DNA of 64,000 nucleotides from Halomarina halobia (GTDB taxonomy: Archaea; Halobacteriota; Halobacteria; Halobacteriales; Haloarculaceae): the NCBI RefSeq assembly GCF_029338575.1, contig NZ_CP119992.1, forward strand, positions 1,302,001-1,366,000. Reading direction: 5' to 3'. Position numbers and translations under genes: made by a program. The notes beneath the pieces are model-generated. The model was not told the DNA's origin. It searched no databases and saw nothing but the letters and a program-made list of their open reading frames with translations. Each line of letters begins with the position of its first letter. Positions within the stretch are counted from its first letter, which is position 1. Below, one piece after another: positions 31,712 to 40,064 of the stretch.

Positions 31712-32898
31712 GCGCGGGCGGCCTCGCCGTCGCGCTGCTCCAGCAGGGCAACGCCTCGAACGCGAGCAACGCGACGAACGCGAGCAACGCGACGAACGCG
31801 AGCAACGCGACGAACGGAACGGCGAACGCAACCGCGCCCCCCGCCGGCGGGAAGATGCTCCCCGAGACGATCGGCGAGCTGCTCGGCTTCGGGACGAACA
31901 TGGGCCCGCTCGAGACGTTCGTCGCGGCGCTCATCGCGGCCTTCATCGTCGGTAACATCATGCTCATCACGACGGCCATCGCGGGGCCGTGGGCGAAGCG
32001 CAAGATCACCGCCGCGTTCACCGACCGCATCGCGGTCAACCGCGTCGGGCCGTTCGGCCTGCTGATCATCGTGGCCGACGCGGTGCGCCTGCTCTCGAAG
32101 GAGCTCATCATCCCCGACGGCGCGGACCGACCGGCGTTCGACCTCGCGCCGATCGTGATGGTGTTCTCGGCGCTGATCGGGTTCGCCGTGATCCCGATGG
32201 GCAGCGGCATCCAGCTCGCGGACCCCGAGGTCGGCCTCGCGTTCGTCTTCGCGGTCGCCTCAATCGCCAGCGTCGGGCTGGTGATGGGCGGCTACGCGTC
32301 GAACAACAAGTACTCGTTCCTCGGCGGGCTGCGCGCGGTGGCCCAGAACATCGCCTACGAGATCCCGCTGATCGTCACTGCGGCCTCGGTCGTCATCTTC
32401 ACCGGCTCGCTCCGGATGAGCACCATCGTGAACATGCAGGCCGAGCCGCTGTTCACCGTCTTCGGGCTCACCGTCCCGTCGTGGTACGCGTTCGTGAACC
32501 CGTTCGCGTTCGTCCTGTTCATGGCGGCCAACCTCGCCGAGATCGGTCGCAACCCGTTCGACATCCCGGAGGCGCCGACGGAGATCGTCGCGGGGTACCA
32601 GACCGAGTACTCCTCGGTCTACTTCGTGCTGATGTACCTCGCCGAGTTCCTGCACATCTTCCTCGGCGGCGCGATCATCGCGACCATCTTCCTCGGCGGC
32701 CCGGCCGGGCCGATCCTCCCGGGGATCGTCTGGTTCATGATCAAGATCTGGGCGGTCTTCCTGTTCACCCAGTGGGCCCGCTCCGCCGTCCCCCGGCTGC
32801 GCATCGACCAGCTCATCGAGATCGGGTGGAAGGGGATGCTCGTGCTCTCCTTCGCCAACCTCGTGCTCACCGCCGTCATCGTGGGGGTGATCGTCTGA
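31708..32898 (+). CDS. nuoH: Complex I subunit NuoH with an N-terminal sequon array
   Basis: This 396-residue membrane subunit connects the quinone site to the proton-pumping arm; [20 protein letters not shown] and the glutamate-containing loop [26 protein letters not shown] are diagnostic. About eight helices follow. The N-terminus has an extra segment, residues about 15-42, made of nine N-A/G-S/T triplets in direct succession, encoded in part by three exact 18-base repeats (31758-31811). These are N-glycosylation sequons. The extension is absent from typical NuoH, and it would be glycosylated only if it faces outside. Confidence 0.95.
   Translation: MSAGGLAVALLQQGNASNASNATNASNATNASNATNGTANATAPPAGGKMLPETIGELLGFGTNMGPLETFVAALIAAFIVGNIMLITTAIAGPWAKRKITAAFTDRIAVNRVGPFGLLIIVADAVRLLSKELIIPDGADRPAFDLAPIVMVFSALIGFAVIPMGSGIQLADPEVGLAFVFAVASIASVGLVMGGYASNNKYSFLGGLRAVAQNIAYEIPLIVTAASVVIFTGSLRMSTIVNMQAEPLFTVFGLTVPSWYAFVNPFAFVLFMAANLAEIGRNPFDIPEAPTEIVAGYQTEYSSVYFVLMYLAEFLHIFLGGAIIATIFLGGPAGPILPGIVWFMIKIWAVFLFTQWARSAVPRLRIDQLIEIGWKGMLVLSFANLVLTAVIVGVIV
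31758..31811 (+). repeat. Three exact 18-base tandem repeats within nuoH
   Basis: The unit GAACGCGAGCAACGCGAC occurs three times without mismatch (31758-31775, 31776-31793, 31794-31811). It encodes Asn-Ala-Ser-Asn-Ala-Thr in frame, so length change would add or remove whole glycosylation sequons without frameshift. Confidence 0.9.
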
Positions 32899-32995
32899 GA
32901 CGGCCGGCTCCGGGACGCCGGGGCGAGCCGGGCGCGGCCCGGCGACGCTCGGGAAATCCCGGGGTTGAAATCAATCCCCCGACAAGACTACGACA

Positions 32996-33457
32996 ATGAT
33001 TGGAATCCTCAAGGGCATGGCGACCACCATGAAGCACGCCTTGGACGGGACGACGTTCACCGTCGAGTACCCCGACCAGGCACCGGAGGTCAGCCCCCGG
33101 TTCCGCGGTGTACACAAGTTCAGCCAGGAGCGCTGTATCTGGTGTCGCCAGTGCGAGAACGTCTGCCCGAACGACACCATCCAGATCGTCACGGACGAAC
33201 AGCGCAACGGCGAGCAGTACAACCTCCACATCGGCCAGTGCGTCTACTGCCGGCTCTGCGAGGAGGTCTGCCCCGTCGACGCCATCCTGCTCACGCAGAA
33301 CTTCGAGTTCACGGCCGACACGAAGGAGGAGTTCGCCTACAACATGGAGCAGTTGAAGAACGTCCCCTGGTACAAGGACATCGACCCCCTCGCCTCGCGC
33401 GAACCCGACCGCGGCGCGTGGATCGGCGAGGGCGAGGGCGACGTGGACTACCAGTAG
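32996..33457 (+). CDS. nuoI: Complex I subunit NuoI (2 x 4Fe-4S)
   Basis: This 153-residue ferredoxin-like subunit has two cluster motifs, CIWCRQCENVCP and CVYCRLCEEVCP, which bind N6a and N6b. Start ATG 32996 follows a 97-base gap after nuoH, the largest before the insert. The C-terminal region (WYKDIDPLASREPDRGAW) is characteristic of haloarchaeal NuoI. Confidence 0.96.
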   Translation: MIGILKGMATTMKHALDGTTFTVEYPDQAPEVSPRFRGVHKFSQERCIWCRQCENVCPNDTIQIVTDEQRNGEQYNLHIGQCVYCRLCEEVCPVDAILLTQNFEFTADTKEEFAYNMEQLKNVPWYKDIDPLASREPDRGAWIGEGEGDVDYQ

Positions 33458-33851
33458 AGCACCACTTTTTTAGACGGGGTCCTCCTCGGCGTGGCGAAGC
33501 CACGCCTCGTCGAACCCCGCCCAAAAACCTGGACTAAAAAGGCCGATTTTTGCTCGCATACGCGAGCAAAAATCGGTGAACCCCTCGCTTCGCTCGGGGA
33601 TGCTCGTACAGACTGCTCCCGTATGATCGTACGAGCGTCGTGTGGAGGGACCGACGCGGCGAGAGTGGGGAGATCGAAGTCTCTGAATGGGAAATGAGTC
33701 CTCAGATGAATCATTCCCGCGCGGACCGGTCGCGACCCGAAAATGTCCGGTGTGTCGGAGGAAGTTCGCCCGCGCGTCGGAGCGTGGGTCGCGTGCGCGT
33801 GGCCGCACGATTCTCGAAACGTTGAAACCCCGAGCGCAACGACAGACACCA
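33458..33851. other. Insert of about 390 bases splitting nuoI from nuoJ
   Basis: Elsewhere in the operon the gaps are near zero. Apart from the palindromic block at 33470-33640, the rest (33640-33851) has no convincing gene, though an in-frame extension upstream of nuoJ encodes an isolated CPVC motif. Imperfect symmetry GGGAAATGA...TCATTCCC occurs at about 33689-33719. Confidence 0.6.
33470..33640. repeat. Palindrome-rich intergenic element inside the nuo operon
   Basis: Several inverted repeats are visible: GGCGTGGC-GAA-GCCACGCC (33488-33506); CCGATTTTTGCTCGC (33543-33557) with its perfect complement at 33562-33576 across a 4-base loop; GCTCGTAC (33602-33609) with GTACGAGC (33629-33636). 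An outer pair (TTTTTTAG near 33467-33473 and CTAAAAA near 33534-33540) encloses GGGGT...ACCCC. Elements of this style recur between genes in haloarchaeal genomes and may be MITEs or remnants of a mobile element. Confidence 0.65.
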
Positions 33852-34121
33852 ATGGCAGTAGCAGAGACACTAGCATTCGCGCTGTTCGCCATCGTTACGG
33901 TGGGGAGCAGCCTCGGCGTCGTGCTCGTGCGTGACGTCTGGCACGCGGCGCTGCTCCTCGGGGTGGCGCTGCTGTCGGTCGCGGTGCACTACGTCATGCT
34001 GCGCGCCGAGTTCCTGGCGGCGATGCAGGTCCTCGTCTACGTCGGCGGGGTCCTCATTCTCATCACCTTCGCGGTGATGCTGACGCGCGAATCCGCCAGT
34101 GACGAGGAGGTGCCCACATGA
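33852..34121 (+). CDS. nuoJ1: Complex I subunit NuoJ, N-terminal part
   Basis: This 89-residue protein with two or three helices (ETLAFALFAIVTVGSSLGVVLVRDVWHAALLLGVALLSVAVHYVML) corresponds to the N-terminal half of NuoJ. Haloarchaea split NuoJ into two genes, and the second half follows with an ATGA overlap. I choose ATG 33852 because upstream in-frame codons lie in the insert and are basic and non-haloarchaeal in composition. Confidence 0.9.
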   Translation: MAVAETLAFALFAIVTVGSSLGVVLVRDVWHAALLLGVALLSVAVHYVMLRAEFLAAMQVLVYVGGVLILITFAVMLTRESASDEEVPT

Positions 34122-34477
34122 CCACACGTCCACGCTTCAAACTCGACGGAAGTAGCATGGTGCCGGGCCTCGCCGCGGTGGCGTTGTTCGTCGTCATGGC
34201 CGCGGTGTTCCTCACGTCGCAGTTCGGCGAGCCACAGGGCTTCGCCGAGGGGAGTATCACCGCGAGTATCGGCTACGCGATGTTCGACCTCGTCGACCTC
34301 GCGTCCCACCAGTCCGAGGGATTCCTCGTGTCGTTCATCGTCATCGCCATCGTGCTCGACGCCGCGCTCGAAGGCGCGCTCATGCTGGCGAAGCGCGAGG
34401 GCACGCGAGGCCCCCTCGGAACCGCCCGCGAGGCGCTTCGAACCGACGGCGGGCGCACCGAGGAGGGAGACGACTGA
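34118..34477 (+). CDS. nuoJ2: Complex I subunit NuoJ, C-terminal part
   Basis: This 119-residue protein has two hydrophobic segments (VPGLAAVALFVVMAAVFLTSQF and FLVSFIVIAIVLDAALEGALMLAKRE). The second matches the last helix and tail of NuoJ. An acidic C-terminal tail follows. It overlaps nuoJ1 upstream by four bases and nuoK by one base (TGATG). Confidence 0.88.
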   Translation: MTTRPRFKLDGSSMVPGLAAVALFVVMAAVFLTSQFGEPQGFAEGSITASIGYAMFDLVDLASHQSEGFLVSFIVIAIVLDAALEGALMLAKREGTRGPLGTAREALRTDGGRTEEGDD

Positions 34478-34782
34478 TGGCGGTGCCCGTTCAGTACTAC
34501 CTCGTCCTGTCGGCGGCGGTGTTCTGCATCGGCCTGTTCGGCATCCTCACGCGGCGCAACGCGCTGTTCTTCCTGATGAGCGTCGAACTCATGCTCAACG
34601 CGGCGAACGTCAACCTCGTCGCGTTCTCCTACCAGTTCGGCAACCTGACCGGGCAGGTGTTCACCCTGTTCACGATGGCGCTCGCCGCGGCCGAGGTGGC
34701 CGTCGGGATCGGGATCATCCTCGTACTGTACCGGAACTTCAGCGACGTGGACGTCACCAAGGCGACCACGATGAGGTGGTAA
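34477..34782 (+). CDS. nuoK: Complex I subunit NuoK
   Basis: This 101-residue, three-helix subunit contains the two glutamates of the MrpC-like proton path (SVELMLNAANVNLVAF and MALAAAEVAVGIGIIL). It is placed between nuoJ2 and nuoL as in most complex I operons. Confidence 0.95.
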   Translation: MAVPVQYYLVLSAAVFCIGLFGILTRRNALFFLMSVELMLNAANVNLVAFSYQFGNLTGQVFTLFTMALAAAEVAVGIGIILVLYRNFSDVDVTKATTMRW

Positions 34783-34786
34783 GATC

Positions 34787-36808
34787 ATGGCAGGAGTATT
34801 CGACTACGCCCCGGCGATCGCACTGTTGCCGTTCGTCTCGTTCCTCGTCGCGCTCTTCGGGGGCAGGTTCATGCCCAAGCGGGGCGCGCTCGCCGGCATC
34901 GTCGCGACCGGCGGCTCGCTCGCGCTGTCCGCCTGGGTGGCGCTGACGGTGCTCGGCGGCGAGACGTACAACGAAGTCATCTACACGTTCGCGGCGGGCC
35001 AGCCCTTCGCGCTGGAGTTCGGCCTGCTGCTCGACCAGCTCTCCTCGCTGATGCTGGTCGTCGTCTCGCTCATCGCGTTCCTCGTGCACGTCTTCAGCCT
35101 CGGGTACATGAACGACGAGGGCGAGACCGGACTGTCGCGGTACTACGCCGAACTCGGCCTGTTCAGCGCGAGCATGCTCGCGTTCGTGATGTCCTCGAAC
35201 CTGCTGATGGCGTTCATGTTCTTCGAGCTGGTCGGGCTCTGCTCGTACCTGCTCATCGGCTTCTGGTTCCGGCAGGACGGCCCGGCGTCGGCGGCGAAGA
35301 AGGCGTTCCTCGTCACCCGCTTCGGCGACTACTTCTTCCTGATCGGCGTGGTGGCGGTGTTCACCACGTTCGGCACGGCGGCGTTCGCGGGGCCCGAGGG
35401 CTTCCCGGCGCTCGCCGAGGAGGCCCTGACCGGCGGGGCGGGCGAGGTGAACACGTTCGGCCTCGCGCCCGGGACCTGGTTCACGATCATCGGCCTGCTC
35501 GTGCTCGGGGGCGTGATGGGCAAGTCCGCCCAGTTCCCGTTCCACACGTGGCTGCCCGACGCGATGGAGGGTCCGACGCCCGTCTCCGCGCTCATCCACG
35601 CGGCGACGATGGTCGCCGCGGGCGTCTACCTCGTCGCGCGCATGTACGGCTTCTACGCCCTCTCGCCGACGGCGCTCGCGGTGATCGCCTTCGTCGGGGG
35701 CTTCACGGCGCTGTTCGCCGCGACCATGGGCGTCGTCAAGCGCGAGATCAAGCAGGTGCTCGCCTACTCGACCATCTCCCAGTACGGCTACATCATGCTC
35801 GCGCTGGGGACGGGCGGCTACGTCGCCGCCGTCTTCCACCTGACCACCCACGCGGTGTTCAAGGCGCTCCTGTTCCTCGGTGCGGGGTCGGTCATCATCG
35901 CGATGCACCACAACGAGGACATGTGGGACATGGGCGGGCTGAAGGAGCGCATGCCGGTGACCTACTGGACGTTCCTCGCCGGGTCGCTCGCGCTCGCGGG
36001 CATCTTCCCGTTCTCCGGCTTCTGGTCGAAGGACGAGGTGCTGTTCGAGGCGCTCGTCCACGGCCTGTCGAACCCGCTGCTGCTCGGCGCGTACGCGATG
36101 GGCCTGCTGGCCGTCTTCCTGACGGGCTTCTACACCTTCCGGATGGTCCTGCTCACCTTCCACGGCGAGCCCCGCACGGACACGGCGCGGGACCCCCACG
36201 CCGTCCGCTGGAACGTGAAAGGGCCGCTCGTCGTCCTCGGCGTGCTCGCGGCGGTCGTCGGGTTCATCAACGCGGTGCCGATCGCGAAGCTGACCGGCGC
36301 GCACGTCGACTTCCTGCACGCGTGGCTCTTCCACGGGCCCGAGACCCTGACCGGCGAGCACTACGAGGAGCTGCTGAAGCAGTTCGCCGGCTACGAGGCG
36401 ACGTACCTCGCCGGCGAGGTGGGGACGATGCTCGTCTCCGCGGCCGCCTCGCTCGGGCTCGCCCTCGCCGGTGCCGGGCTCGCGGTGGCGCTCTACCGCG
36501 GCCCCGCGCCGGTCGAACACACGGACAGACTCGGTTCCATCAAGACGTTGCTCTTCAACAACTACTACCAGGACGAGTACCAGGTGTGGCTCGCCCAGGG
36601 CCTGACGGCGAACGTCGCCCGGGCCGCCGACAAGTTCGACCAGGGCGTCATCGACGGCGTGGTCAACGGCGTCTCGAGCGTCTCGCTGTTCTCCGGCAGC
36701 CGCATCCGGCGCATCCAGACCGGTATCGTCTCCAACTACGCCGCGCTGCTCACGCTCGGGCTCGTCGCGCTGATCGTCGGGCTCGGGCTGTACGGGGGGT
36801 GGTTCTGA
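34787..36808 (+). CDS. nuoL: Complex I antiporter-like subunit NuoL
   Basis: This 673-residue subunit has 15-16 helices. The conserved proton-channel elements MAFMFFELVGLCSYLLIGFW, KSAQFPFHTWLPDAMEGPTPVSALIHAATMV and HLTTHAVFKALLFLGAGS (Lys/Glu/His residues) are present. The C-terminal lateral helix region is represented after about residue 560. It begins 4 bases after nuoK. Confidence 0.96.
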   Translation: MAGVFDYAPAIALLPFVSFLVALFGGRFMPKRGALAGIVATGGSLALSAWVALTVLGGETYNEVIYTFAAGQPFALEFGLLLDQLSSLMLVVVSLIAFLVHVFSLGYMNDEGETGLSRYYAELGLFSASMLAFVMSSNLLMAFMFFELVGLCSYLLIGFWFRQDGPASAAKKAFLVTRFGDYFFLIGVVAVFTTFGTAAFAGPEGFPALAEEALTGGAGEVNTFGLAPGTWFTIIGLLVLGGVMGKSAQFPFHTWLPDAMEGPTPVSALIHAATMVAAGVYLVARMYGFYALSPTALAVIAFVGGFTALFAATMGVVKREIKQVLAYSTISQYGYIMLALGTGGYVAAVFHLTTHAVFKALLFLGAGSVIIAMHHNEDMWDMGGLKERMPVTYWTFLAGSLALAGIFPFSGFWSKDEVLFEALVHGLSNPLLLGAYAMGLLAVFLTGFYTFRMVLLTFHGEPRTDTARDPHAVRWNVKGPLVVLGVLAAVVGFINAVPIAKLTGAHVDFLHAWLFHGPETLTGEHYEELLKQFAGYEATYLAGEVGTMLVSAAASLGLALAGAGLAVALYRGPAPVEHTDRLGSIKTLLFNNYYQDEYQVWLAQGLTANVARAADKFDQGVIDGVVNGVSSVSLFSGSRIRRIQTGIVSNYAALLTLGLVALIVGLGLYGGWF

Positions 36809-38389
36809 GTGCTGATCGAGGTACTCATCGCCGCCTGCCTGCTCGGGGCGGCGATCACCTTCCTCGCCCCCGACCGCGTCGCCGGACGCCTCGCGTTCGC
36901 GATCAGCCTCGTCCCGGTCGTCGTCAGCGTCTACATGTACGCTGTCTTCGACGGTACGGGTAACGTCCTGCTGCAGGGCGGCCAGCCCGCCTTCGAGACG
37001 TACGCCGAGTGGCTCCGGGTCGGATCCTATCAGCTCGCCTACCACACCGGTCTCGACGGCATCTCGATGCCGCTCGTCGCCCTCTCGACGATCCTGACGA
37101 CGCTCGCCATCCTGAGCGCGTGGACCCCGATCGGGGAGCGTCAGTCGCAGTTCTACGGGCTGATGTTCGTGATGGAGGCGAGCCTCATCGGCGTCTTCGC
37201 CGCGCTCGACTTCTTCGTCTGGTTCGTCTTCTGGGAGGCCGTCCTCATCCCGATGTACTTCCTCATCGGCGTCTGGGGCGGCCCGCGCCGAAAGTACGCC
37301 GCGATCAAGTTCTTCATCTACACGAACGTCGCCTCGCTCGTGATGTTCGTCGGCTTCTTCAGCCTCGTGTTCGGGCTGGGCGACTCGATCTCCAGCCTCG
37401 GCCTGCCGGAGATCGCACAGGCGCTCAACGCGGGCCAACTCGGCTCGCTCTACGGCCTCTCCGGGAACGCGGTCGCGCTGATCGCGTTCGCCCTCATGTT
37501 CTTCGGGTTCGCGGTGAAGGTGCCCGTCGTCCCGCTGCACACGTGGCTGCCGGACGCCCACGTCGAGGCCCCCACGCCGGTGTCGGTGATGCTGGCGGGC
37601 GTCCTCCTGAAGATGGGGACTTACGCCATGCTCCGGTTCAACTTCACGATGCTCCCGGAGGTCGCGACGGCGCTCGCGCCGGTGCTGGCCGCGCTCGCCG
37701 TGGTCAGCGTCATCTACGGCGCGCTGCTCGCGCTCGCCCAGCAGGACCTGAAGCGCATCGTCGCGTACTCCTCGGTCTCGTCGATGGGGTACGTCATCCT
37801 CGGGCTCGTCGCCTACACCGTCTACGGGCTCGGCGGCGCGACCTTCCAGATGATCTCCCACGGCCTCATCTCGGGGCTGCTGTTCCTGTGCGTGGGCGTC
37901 ATCTACAACACGACCCACACGCGCATGGTGGGCGACATGAGCGGGCTGGCCGACCGGATGCCCGTCACAGTCGGCGCGCTGGTCGCGGGATCGTTCGCCT
38001 ACATGGGCCTGCCGCTGATGGCCGGCTTCGCCGCGGAGTTCTTCATCTTCGTCGGCACGTTCAACGCCGGGTTCGCCGGCGCGCCCGTGTTCACCGCGCT
38101 GGCGATGTTCGGCATCGTCATCGTCGCGGGCTACCTGCTGTTCGCGCTCCAGCGGTCGGTGTTCGGCGAGTTCTTCTCCGCGACCGACTACCCGGTGCGC
38201 GAGGCGGGCGTTCACGACCTCGTGCCGCTGGTCGTGCTCGTCGTGCTCATCGTCGTGCTGGGGACGGCTCCCGACATCGCGTTCGCGATGATCCGTGACG
38301 CCGTCGGCCCGATCCTCGACCTCGACGCCGCGCGCTACGCCAGCGTCGAGACGCTTAACGCGCTCTCCGCGCTCGGAGGTGTCCAATGA
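36809..38389 (+). CDS. nuoM: Complex I antiporter-like subunit NuoM
   Basis: This 526-residue paralogue of NuoL/N starts at GTG 36809 directly after the nuoL TGA. Channel motifs FVFWEAVLIPMYFLIGVWGGPRRKYAAIKFF, KVPVVPLHTWLPDAHVEAPTPVSVMLAGVLLK and MISHGLISGLLFLCVG are present. It overlaps nuoN by ATGA. Confidence 0.96.
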   Translation: MLIEVLIAACLLGAAITFLAPDRVAGRLAFAISLVPVVVSVYMYAVFDGTGNVLLQGGQPAFETYAEWLRVGSYQLAYHTGLDGISMPLVALSTILTTLAILSAWTPIGERQSQFYGLMFVMEASLIGVFAALDFFVWFVFWEAVLIPMYFLIGVWGGPRRKYAAIKFFIYTNVASLVMFVGFFSLVFGLGDSISSLGLPEIAQALNAGQLGSLYGLSGNAVALIAFALMFFGFAVKVPVVPLHTWLPDAHVEAPTPVSVMLAGVLLKMGTYAMLRFNFTMLPEVATALAPVLAALAVVSVIYGALLALAQQDLKRIVAYSSVSSMGYVILGLVAYTVYGLGGATFQMISHGLISGLLFLCVGVIYNTTHTRMVGDMSGLADRMPVTVGALVAGSFAYMGLPLMAGFAAEFFIFVGTFNAGFAGAPVFTALAMFGIVIVAGYLLFALQRSVFGEFFSATDYPVREAGVHDLVPLVVLVVLIVVLGTAPDIAFAMIRDAVGPILDLDAARYASVETLNALSALGGVQ

Positions 38390-39882
38390 TTCCGTTACAA
38401 ACGACCGAACTCTCCGCACTGGCGGCGATCGCGCCGACGCTCGCGTTCGGCGCGGCGTCGCTCGTCCTGCTCGTCGTCGACAGCATCGACCCCGAAGCGT
38501 CGAACCGCGGGATCCTCGCGGGCATCGCGACCGTCGGGGCGCTGCTCGCGGTGCTCGCGTCGGGGTTCATCCTGTTCACCACGGGCGGCGAGCCGATCGA
38601 CCTGTTCGGCGGTCAGCTGATCGTCGACGGGATGAGCCTGTTCTTCACGTTCATCTTCGGGAGCGTGACCGCGCTCGTCAGCCTCGCGAGCTACGACTAC
38701 CTGCGCGATAACCCCTACCAGGCCGAGTTCTACTCGCTGGTGCTGCTCGCCGCGACGGGGATGTCGCTGATGGCGGCGGCGAACTCCTTCGCCACGGTCT
38801 TCGTCAGCCTCGAACTCTCCTCGCTCCCCTCCTACGCGCTCGTCGCGTACCTGAAGCGGAACCGGGGGAGCGTCGAGGCCGGCATGAAGTACTTCCTCAT
38901 CGGCGCGCTCTCCTCGGCGGTGCTCGCCTACGGCATCAGCCTCGTCTACGGCGTCACCGGGAGCCTCCTGCTACCGGAGGTCGCGCGCGCGCTCTCCGGC
39001 GGCGTCGGCGACGGCCTGCTCGGCGTGCTCGGCATCGGCGTGCTGATGGTCGTCGGCGGGGTCGCGTTCAAGACCGCCTCGGTGCCGTTTCACTTCTGGG
39101 CCCCCGAGGCGTACGAGGGCGCGCCCGCACCCGTCTCGGCGTTCCTCTCGTCGGCCTCGAAGGCCGCGGGGTTCGTCGTCGCGTTCCGCGTGTTCGTCAC
39201 CGCGTTCCCGGTCGAGGCGAACATCGGCGTCGACTGGGTGCTCGCGTTTCAGGTGCTCGCGTTCGTGACGATGTTCGTCGGGAACTTCGCCGCCGCGACC
39301 CAGGAGAACGTAAAGCGCATGCTCGCGTACTCCTCGATCGGCCACGCGGGCTACGTCCTCATCGCGCTCGGCGCGCTCACCGGCGCGGGCGACAGCGAGT
39401 TCATCCTCGGCGCGGGGATGCTCCACCTCGTCGTCTACGGCTTCATGAACACGGGCGCGTTCCTGTTCGTCGCGCTCGTCGAGTACTGGGGCGTCGGCCG
39501 CACGTTCGAGGACTACAACGGCCTCGCCACGCAGGCGCCGATGGCCTGCGTCGCGATGACCGTCTTCCTGTTCAGCCTCGCGGGGCTGCCCATCGGCGGG
39601 GGCTTCCTCTCGAAGTTCTTCCTGCTGATGGCGGCGGTCGACGGCGGCGTGCTCCTGCTCGCCGCCGCGCTCGTCATCAACAGCGCGCTGTCGCTTTACT
39701 ACTACTCCCGCGTCGTGCGGGCGATGTGGATCGAGGACCCGTCCGCGCCCTTCGACATCGAGAGCTATCCGACGGGGCTCTACGCCGCGGTCGTCGCCGC
39801 CGCCGTCGTCACCGTCGCGCTCTTGCCCGCGCTCGGACTGTTCTCCGACGTGGCGTTCGAGGCGGCCGCAACCCTCTTCTGA
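38386..39882 (+). CDS. nuoN: Complex I antiporter-like subunit NuoN
   Basis: This 498-residue subunit has 14 helices. FVSLELSSLPSYALVAYLKRNRGSVEAGMKYF, FKTASVPFHFWAPEAYEGAPAPVSAFLSSASKA and HLVVYGFMNTGAFLFVAL are the conserved channel regions. It ends the operon; the following 180 bases hold no gene. Confidence 0.96.
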   Translation: MIPLQTTELSALAAIAPTLAFGAASLVLLVVDSIDPEASNRGILAGIATVGALLAVLASGFILFTTGGEPIDLFGGQLIVDGMSLFFTFIFGSVTALVSLASYDYLRDNPYQAEFYSLVLLAATGMSLMAAANSFATVFVSLELSSLPSYALVAYLKRNRGSVEAGMKYFLIGALSSAVLAYGISLVYGVTGSLLLPEVARALSGGVGDGLLGVLGIGVLMVVGGVAFKTASVPFHFWAPEAYEGAPAPVSAFLSSASKAAGFVVAFRVFVTAFPVEANIGVDWVLAFQVLAFVTMFVGNFAAATQENVKRMLAYSSIGHAGYVLIALGALTGAGDSEFILGAGMLHLVVYGFMNTGAFLFVALVEYWGVGRTFEDYNGLATQAPMACVAMTVFLFSLAGLPIGGGFLSKFFLLMAAVDGGVLLLAAALVINSALSLYYYSRVVRAMWIEDPSAPFDIESYPTGLYAAVVAAAVVTVALLPALGLFSDVAFEAAATLF

Positions 39883-40064
39883 GCGGTCGGCTCCGCTCCC
39901 GTCCCCGTCGCCGTTCTCGCCCAGCGACCGGTCGCGCTCGCCAGCCGTAGCCACCCGTGAGTCGTCGCGCCAGCGGGCCGAGCGAGGCGCGGAAACCGAC
40001 GGATCGCGGATGGTTTCGACCTGCCGCCCGCAGAGTTTTAGCCCCTCGCTCCGGTAGGGGAGGT

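Larger units (their letters stand above)
29337..39882 (+). other. nuo operon body (complex I without the NADH-dehydrogenase module)
   Basis: Genes nuoB-CD-H-I-J1-J2-K-L-M-N follow nuoA on one strand with overlaps or short gaps, except for the insert after nuoI. Genes for NuoE, F and G are absent, as in other haloarchaea and in Fpo of methanogens. The electron donor is therefore not NADH via NuoF; reduced ferredoxin or another donor is likely, but the sequence does not say which. Confidence 0.85.

Noticed and set aside
31758-31811. Short regular repeats that could suggest a CRISPR or minisatellite
   Set aside because: The units are contiguous without spacers and lie in frame in nuoH; they are coding repeats.
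33581-33599. Apparent hairpin CCCCTCGCTTCGCTCGGGG in the nuo insert
   Set aside because: Only the outer CCCC/GGGG pairs; the inner TCGCTTCGCTC is a direct TCGCT repeat, not self-complementary.
33687-33851. In-frame upstream extension of nuoJ with a CPVCRRKF motif
   Set aside because: It lies in the insert, is strongly basic and is not part of NuoJ in other organisms; a single CxxC is not enough for a zinc protein.
34754-38419. 1221-residue open frame on the minus strand opposite nuoL/nuoM
   Set aside because: It is an antisense shadow of high-GC coding sequence; composition is Arg/Glu/His-rich and the other strand encodes well-conserved NuoL and NuoM.
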